Assembly: GCF_002917105.1 (NCBI RefSeq) | Contig: NZ_PQFZ01000023.1 | Span: 17,367-81,366, forward strand | Source: Allobosea psychrotolerans | Lineage (GTDB): Bacteria > Pseudomonadota > Alphaproteobacteria > Rhizobiales > Beijerinckiaceae | Length of the DNA stretch: 64,000 bases | Direction: 5' to 3' | Part shown: positions 58,893-64,000 of the stretch, in pieces | Layout of the letters: every line of letters starts with the position of its first letter | How positions within the stretch are numbered: position 1 is the stretch's first letter | Translations under genes and position numbers: made by a program | Notes under the pieces: model-generated | Database searches by the model: none | What the model was told of the DNA's origin: nothing | The model's input: the letters and a program-made list of their open reading frames with translations, nothing else

Positions 58893-59585
58893 TCAGGCCG
58901 GCGCGACGCCACGCAGGAGCATCTCGACGCAGGAGCGGACATAGGCCTTGCGCTCGCCGGCGGGGATGGCGGGCATGCCGAGCAGCCCGCGAAGCTGATG
59001 GAAGCCGCGCAACATGCCGATGAACTGCTCGGCCATGCGCCTTGCCTCTGCATTGGAGATGGGCTGCGCCCGCCCGTCACGCAGTTGTGATCGCTGCATC
59101 AGCAGGGCTGCGAGGTCGCTGATCATGCGCTCGACGCCGACCTCATAGGCGGTCCGTCCGAGGTCTGGAAAGCGCGCGGCCGCGCTCAGCACCAGCCGGT
59201 GCAGATCGAGCGCCGCGGGGTGCAGCATCGTCGCCAGCGCATCCTCGCCAAGGCGGGTCAGGATGCTCGCCAGATCGGCGCCGGCCTTGCGCGGCTTGCG
59301 CAGCGGAATCGTCAGCTTTTCAGTGAGTTCGGCGCAGATGGCGCGGAACAGCGCCTGCTTGTCGGTGAAGTGGCTGTAGATGGTCTGCTTGGAGACGCCG
59401 GCACGATGGGCGATCTGGTCGAGGCTGGCGCGCTCGAAGCCTTCGGCCAGGAACATCTCGGCCGCGGCCTTGGTGATGGCGCTGTGTTTGTCGGGGCGCG
59501 AGAGCTCGGCAGGCATGCGCACATGGCCCTGCGTATCCGTCGGCGTGGCCTGGAGAGAGTTGGCCTCAGACATGCTTCCGCCCAT
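58893..59585 (-). CDS. TetR/AcrR family repressor of the adjacent RND pump
   Basis: The 230-residue regulator has the TetR domain at about 30-80 (AITKAAAEMFLAEGFERASL, VSKQTIYSHFTDKQALF) and a C-terminal AefR-like domain. ATG at 59585 with AAGGA is preferred over the one at 59573. It is divergent from the efflux genes. A 19-bp palindrome lies between them. Confidence 0.93.
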   Translation of the reverse strand: MGGSMSEANSLQATPTDTQGHVRMPAELSRPDKHSAITKAAAEMFLAEGFERASLDQIAHRAGVSKQTIYSHFTDKQALFRAICAELTEKLTIPLRKPRKAGADLASILTRLGEDALATMLHPAALDLHRLVLSAAARFPDLGRTAYEVGVERMISDLAALLMQRSQLRDGRAQPISNAEARRMAEQFIGMLRGFHQLRGLLGMPAIPAGERKAYVRSCVEMLLRGVAPA

Positions 59586-59598
59586 AAAGGTCCTTATC

Positions 59599-59617
59599 AG
59601 ACTGGACCGTCCAGTCT
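59599..59617. promoter_or_regulatory. TetR-type operator, 19-bp perfect palindrome
   Basis: AGACTGGAC-C-GTCCAGTCT is perfect around a central C. It lies 14 bp from the TetR start and 35 bp from the adaptor start, where binding would block both promoters. Confidence 0.8.
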
Positions 59618-59651
59618 AGATTAATGCCGCGATCCCGGAGCGTCCAGTGTC

Positions 59652-60767
59652 ATGAAGCGGTTTGTCCTACTCATCCTGATCGCCGGTTTGGCGGGTGGCG
59701 GCTATTATGGCTACCGCAGCTATCAGGCCAGCCTGCAGCCGGCGCAGGCCCGTGCGGCTGCTCCGCCGCAGGCCAGCGTGCCGGTCGAGATCGGCAAGAT
59801 CGAGGTTGCGACCGTCAATGAGGAGGTCGAGGCCTTGGGCACGCTCGCCGCCGATGAGTCGGTGGTGATCGCGCCCGAGATCGCCGGCCGCGTCATCGCG
59901 CTCGGCTTCAAGGAGGGCGAGCGCGTCCAGAAGGGCCAGGAGCTGGTCAAGCTCGACACCGCCATCCTCGACGCCGAACTCAAGCAGTTGCAGGCCGATC
60001 TGAGCCTGGCGCGCGACACCTTCCAGCGCAACCAGTCGCTGGTGCAGCGCGGGGCCGGCACGCAGGTCGCGCTCGAACAGGCGACCGCGCAGCTTGCCTC
60101 CAACGAGGCCCGCGTCCAGCTCTCACAGGCCAAGCTGGCGCAGTCGACCCTGACCGCACCGTTCCATGGCGTCGTCGGCCTGCGCTCGGTCAGCGTCGGC
60201 GACTATGTTTCGGTTGGCAAGCAGTTGATCACCTTGACCAATATCGACCCGATCAAGGTCGATTTTCGCGTGCCCGAGATCTTCCTCGCCCGGGTCAAGG
60301 TCGAGCAGACCATCCAGGTGAAGCTCGATGCCGTGCCCGGGCGAGATTTTGCCGGCAAGATTTTTGCGATCGACCCGGTCGTCGACGTCAATGGCCGCGC
60401 CATCCGCCTGCGCGCCACGATTCCCAATGCCGATCTCCTGCTGAAGCCGGGTCTGTTTGCCCGCATCGTCATCGTCATCGACCAGCGCGAGAACGCCCTG
60501 ATCATCCCCGAGACCGCGGTGGTGCCCGACGGTGTCGGCAAGATCGTCTACATCGTCGAGAACGGCAAGGCCAAGCGCGTCCCGGTCGAGCTCGGCAAGA
60601 GGCTGCCGGGCAAGGTCGAGATCGTGAAGGGGCTGACCCCCCAGATGCAGCTTATCAGCGCCGGGCAGATGCGCCTGCGTGACGGTGCGACGGTGGCGAT
60701 CAAGAACGCCCAGCCGGCCTTGCAGACCAGCGCGGCCGAAACCGCCCCGGCGAGCGCGCTGCGATGA
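59652..60767 (+). CDS. RND efflux periplasmic adaptor (membrane fusion protein)
   Basis: The 371-residue adaptor has an N-terminal anchor (FVLLILIAGLAGGGYYGY), a barrel-sandwich/lipoyl region (APEIAGRVIALGFKEGERVQ, LTAPFHGVVGLRSVSVGDYV), a coiled-coil hairpin between them, and beta-barrel domains. It links the pump to an outer-membrane channel; no TolC gene follows. Its stop overlaps the pump ATG (ATGA). Confidence 0.94.
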   Translation: MKRFVLLILIAGLAGGGYYGYRSYQASLQPAQARAAAPPQASVPVEIGKIEVATVNEEVEALGTLAADESVVIAPEIAGRVIALGFKEGERVQKGQELVKLDTAILDAELKQLQADLSLARDTFQRNQSLVQRGAGTQVALEQATAQLASNEARVQLSQAKLAQSTLTAPFHGVVGLRSVSVGDYVSVGKQLITLTNIDPIKVDFRVPEIFLARVKVEQTIQVKLDAVPGRDFAGKIFAIDPVVDVNGRAIRLRATIPNADLLLKPGLFARIVIVIDQRENALIIPETAVVPDGVGKIVYIVENGKAKRVPVELGKRLPGKVEIVKGLTPQMQLISAGQMRLRDGATVAIKNAQPALQTSAAETAPASALR

Positions 60768-63700
60768 GCCTGTTCGAGCTTTTCGTCCGCCGCCCCGTCC
60801 TCTCGACGGTCCTGAGCCTGCTCGTCATCCTGATCGGCGCCGTCTCCTATACGCGTCTGACGGTTCGCGAATATCCGAATATCGACGAGCCGATCGTCTC
60901 GGTGCGCACGGTCTATACCGGCGCCTCTGCCGAGATCATCGAGACGCAGGTCACGCAGATCCTGGAGAACTCGATCGCCGGCATCGAGGGCATCGAGATC
61001 ATCTCCTCGACCAGCCGGCAGGAGAGCAGCAACATCTCGGTGCGCTTCCGCCCGGATGTCGATCCCGATGTCGCCGCCTCCGACGTGCGCGACCGCGTCA
61101 GCCGCGTGCGCGGCCGCATGCCCACCGAGATCGACGAGCCGATCATCGCCAAGGTCGAGGCCGACGCCCAGCCGATCATGTATCTCTCGCTGATCAGCTC
61201 ACGCCACAACCCGCTCGAACTGACCGATTTCGCCGACCGCTTCATCACCGACCGCGTCCAGAACATCACCGGCGTCGCCGAGGTCCGCATACAGGGCGAG
61301 CGCCGCTACGCCATGCGGATCTGGCTCGATCGCGCCCGGATGGCGGCCTACACCATCACCGTGCAGGAGATCGAGGCGGCGCTGCGGGCGCAGAATGTCG
61401 AGATTCCGTCCGGCCGCATCGAGAGCAACAATCGCGAATTCACCGTGCTCTCGCAGACCAGCCTGACGACGCCCGAGCAGTTCGAGCAGATCGTCGTCAA
61501 GGACGCCAATGGCTTCCCGGTCAAGCTGCGCGACGTCGCCAAGGTCGAGCTCGGCGCGCTCGCCGAGCGCAACGCCGCCTGGTTCTCCGGCAAGCCCTCG
61601 GTCACGATCGGCATCGTCAAGCAGGCGACGGCGAACCCGCTCGACGTCTCCTCCGGCATCCGCGCCGCCCTGCCCGAGATCATCGACGATCTGCCGGATG
61701 GCATGGGGATCGAAACCTCCTACGACACCTCGATCTTCATCGACCGCTCGATCGAGGCCGTCTATCGGACGGTCGGCGAGGCGGTTCTCCTCGTCGTGCT
61801 GATCATCTTCCTGTTCCTGCGTTCGGCGCGCGCGACGCTGATCCCGCTGGTCACGATTCCGGTTTCGCTGATCGGCTCCTTTGCGCTGATGTATGCCTTC
61901 GGCTTCACCGTGAACACGCTGACGCTGCTCTCGATGGTGCTCGCCATCGGCCTCGTCGTCGACGACGCCATCGTCGTGCTGGAGAATGTCCACCGTCATA
62001 TCGAGGACGGCATGGAGGCCAACAAGGCGGCGGTACGCGGCATCAACGAGATCGCCTTCGCCGTCATCGCGATGACGCTGACGCTGGTCGCGGTCTATGC
62101 GCCGATGGCGTTCTCGACCGGGCGCACCGGCAAGCTCTTCGTCGAATTCGCCTTGACGCTTGCCGGCGCCGTGCTGGTCTCGGGCTTCGTCGCGCTGACG
62201 CTGACGCCGATGATGTGCGCCAAGCTGCTCAAGCATGAAAGCTCGCATGGGCGGCTCTACAACCTGCTCGAGGCCGGGTTCGAGGCGATGTCGCGCGGCT
62301 ATCGCCGCTCGCTGCGGGCGGCGCTCGCGATCCGCCCGGTCATCGTCCTGCTGGCGCTCTGCGTGGCCGGCGGCAGCTACTACTTCTTCACGCATCTGCG
62401 CTCGGAGCTTGCGCCGGTCGAGGATCGCGGCACGATCACCGCGATCGGCGTGGCGCCCGAAGGTGCGACGCTGACCTTCACTGCCGATTATGCGCGCCGC
62501 GTCGAGGAGTTCTTCTCCAAGCTGCCGGAGGTGCAGAACTACCTCGTCATCGTCGGCTTTCCCGATGTGACACGCGCCATCGCCTTCGCCCGGCTGAAAC
62601 CCTGGGAGGAGCGCACGCGCAAGCAGCAGGACATCGTCGCCGAGATCAACAAGGGGCTCTCGCAGATCCCCGGCATCCGACTCTTCGCGACAAACCCGCC
62701 CTCGCTCGGCCAGGGCGGCGCCAACAGCAAGCCGGTCGAGTTCGTGCTACGCTCGTCGGAGCCTTACGAACAGATCAAGGGCTATGTCGACCAGGTTCTG
62801 GCGGAGGTCGCGGGCTCACCGGTGCTGACCAACCTCGAATCCAACCTGATCCTCGACAAGCCGCAGCTCAGGGTCTCGATCGATCGTCAGCGCGCTGCCG
62901 ATCTCGGGGTCGGCGTCGATGTCATCGGGCGCACCATGGAGACACTGCTGGGGGGCCGGCAGGTGACGCGCTTCAACATGAATGGCGAGCAATACGACGT
63001 CGTCCTTCAGGTCGCGGGCCAGGATCGCAACACGCCCCAGGCGATGCAGTCGATCTATCTGATGGGCCGCAACGGCGTGACGGTGCAGTTGTCGAGCCTG
63101 GTCTCGATCGCGGAGAATGTCGCCCCCAAGGAGCTGATCCGCTTCAACCAGCTCCGCTCCGCCACCATCACGGCGGTGCCGGGGCCGGGCTATTCGCTGG
63201 GCGATGCGCTCAGCGTGCTGGAGAAGGCCTCGGCCAAGGTGCTGCCCAAGACGGTGCAGATCGACTATTCCGGCCAGAGCCGCGAATTCAAGCAGTCGGG
63301 CTCGTCGATCGCGATCGTCTTCCTGCTGGCGCTGGGCTTCATCTATCTGGTGCTGGCGGCGCAGTTCGAGAGCTTTATTGATCCGGTCGTGATCATGGTC
63401 TCGGTGCCGCTCTCGCTGACGGGCGCGCTCGCAGCCTTGTACTTCACGGGCGGCACCATGAACGTCTACAGCCAGATCGGCCTGATCACGCTGGTCGGCC
63501 TCATCACCAAGCACGGCATCCTGATCCTCGAATTCACCAACCAATTGCGTGAGGAGGGCAAGGAAATGGTCGATGCTCTGGTCGAGGCGGCGGAGCTGCG
63601 CCTGCGGCCGATCCTGATGACGACGGGCGCGATGGTGCTTGGCGCGCTGCCGCTCGCCTGGGCACATGGCGCGGGCGCGGAAAGCCGCTCGCAGATCGGC

Positions 63701-63841
63701 TGGGTGATCGTCGGCGGCATGAGCTTCGGTACGCTGCTGACGCTCTATGTGGTGCCGGTGGCTTATACCTATCTGGCGCGGGCGAAGCGGTCGGTGCACG
63801 GGCACGCCGTGCACGAGCCGCATCCGGCGCCGGCGGAGTAG
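60764..63841 (+). CDS. RND multidrug efflux pump, inner-membrane subunit (AcrB/MexF-like)
   Basis: The 1025-residue HAE1-type transporter has twelve membrane helices in two halves. The proton-relay aspartates are in LAIGLVVDDAIVVLENVHRH (TM4). SLFELFVRRPVLSTVLSLLV opens TM1, and GLITKHGILILEFTNQLREE carries the TM10 lysine. Large porter loops follow TM1 and TM7. It exports drugs or solvents by proton antiport and is probably controlled by the divergent TetR. Confidence 0.95.
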   Translation: MSLFELFVRRPVLSTVLSLLVILIGAVSYTRLTVREYPNIDEPIVSVRTVYTGASAEIIETQVTQILENSIAGIEGIEIISSTSRQESSNISVRFRPDVDPDVAASDVRDRVSRVRGRMPTEIDEPIIAKVEADAQPIMYLSLISSRHNPLELTDFADRFITDRVQNITGVAEVRIQGERRYAMRIWLDRARMAAYTITVQEIEAALRAQNVEIPSGRIESNNREFTVLSQTSLTTPEQFEQIVVKDANGFPVKLRDVAKVELGALAERNAAWFSGKPSVTIGIVKQATANPLDVSSGIRAALPEIIDDLPDGMGIETSYDTSIFIDRSIEAVYRTVGEAVLLVVLIIFLFLRSARATLIPLVTIPVSLIGSFALMYAFGFTVNTLTLLSMVLAIGLVVDDAIVVLENVHRHIEDGMEANKAAVRGINEIAFAVIAMTLTLVAVYAPMAFSTGRTGKLFVEFALTLAGAVLVSGFVALTLTPMMCAKLLKHESSHGRLYNLLEAGFEAMSRGYRRSLRAALAIRPVIVLLALCVAGGSYYFFTHLRSELAPVEDRGTITAIGVAPEGATLTFTADYARRVEEFFSKLPEVQNYLVIVGFPDVTRAIAFARLKPWEERTRKQQDIVAEINKGLSQIPGIRLFATNPPSLGQGGANSKPVEFVLRSSEPYEQIKGYVDQVLAEVAGSPVLTNLESNLILDKPQLRVSIDRQRAADLGVGVDVIGRTMETLLGGRQVTRFNMNGEQYDVVLQVAGQDRNTPQAMQSIYLMGRNGVTVQLSSLVSIAENVAPKELIRFNQLRSATITAVPGPGYSLGDALSVLEKASAKVLPKTVQIDYSGQSREFKQSGSSIAIVFLLALGFIYLVLAAQFESFIDPVVIMVSVPLSLTGALAALYFTGGTMNVYSQIGLITLVGLITKHGILILEFTNQLREEGKEMVDALVEAAELRLRPILMTTGAMVLGALPLAWAHGAGAESRSQIGWVIVGGMSFGTLLTLYVVPVAYTYLARAKRSVHGHAVHEPHPAPAE

Positions 63842-64000
63842 TCGGCGCTTCCCCGTCATTGCGAGCGCAGCGAAGCAATCCAGGAAGGCGTAGAGCGCTG
63901 CCGCTCCTGTTGGGGTGGACGGCCCCCGATCGGCATCTTTGTGCCAAGGTGAGGTTGTCGAAGCATCACCTGAGGGGACCGTCCATGGATCATGTTATAC
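63842..64000 (+). other. Window end: intergenic repeat and possible start of a mobile-element gene
   Basis: GTCATTGCGAGCGCAGCGAAG (from about 63857) is a dispersed intergenic motif. Farther on, GGACGGCCCC (about 63917) and GGGGACCGTCC (63974-63984) are near-inverted copies, and an ATG at 63985 starts M-D-H-V-I before the window ends. From memory this resembles the leader of some IS110-like transposase genes, but five codons cannot prove it. Confidence 0.3.

Overview
This window is GC-rich alphaproteobacterial chromosome. The gene order (proB-proA-nadD-rsfS-rlmH-envC-ctpA-rppH, cspA-rpsU-DUF6481), the alpha-type phosphonate cluster and several families of palindromic intergenic repeats point to Hyphomicrobiales, perhaps a Bosea-like genus. 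The genus is an inference. No rRNA, CRISPR array, complete insertion sequence or prophage was seen. One tRNA-Arg(ACG) is present.

Region 1 (1-10.7 kb) is a catabolic/uptake locus. It holds a split transketolase, a GntR/FCD repressor, a polyamine-type ABC importer, two genes resembling the small and large subunits of N,N-dimethylformamidase, and convergently a shikimate-dehydrogenase-like reductase and a class III aminotransferase. The palindrome GATATATC, in a shared TTCGATATATCA context, sits just upstream of both the ABC operon and the aminotransferase, which suggests one regulon. This is the best candidate for an undescribed system: import and hydrolysis of an N-substituted amide or similar nitrogen compound.

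Region 2 (10.7-20.7 kb) has a mostly non-coding stretch with the tRNA, then a second catabolic locus: a BKACE-family enzyme, a CRYL1/carnitine-dehydrogenase-like enzyme, a Liv-type ABC transporter whose permease and both ATPases are fused in one 841-residue protein, its binding protein, a divergent GntR regulator with a perfect 12-bp palindrome, and an SDR oxidoreductase.

Region 3 (20.7-34.5 kb) is housekeeping: a HisE-like protein, the rppH...proB block on the minus strand, cspA, rpsU and coiled-coil companions with strong intergenic hairpins, a DUF1801 protein, a HisC-like aminotransferase, and a TetR gene.

Region 4 (34.5-46.3 kb) is mixed: a saccharopine-dehydrogenase-like reductase behind tandem TetR operators, an unknown lower-GC gene, an ECF sigma/anti-sigma/subtilase operon, a small exported protein, a CPT-like kinase, an Asp/Glu racemase-like protein, a glycosyltransferase coupled to a methyltransferase, and a soluble globin-coupled chemoreceptor behind an FNR/FixK-type box.

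Region 5 (45.6-58.4 kb) is a full carbon-phosphorus lyase cluster: hexapeptide acyltransferase, phnN, DUF1045, phnM-L-K-J-I-H-G, phnF, and the transporter phnE2-E1-D-C. PhnF-type operators lie between phnF and phnG, and a Pho box lies upstream of phnC. Region 6 (58.3-64 kb) holds a SnoaL-like protein, a TetR repressor with a 19-bp palindrome, and an RND efflux adaptor/pump pair. The last bases may enter a mobile element.
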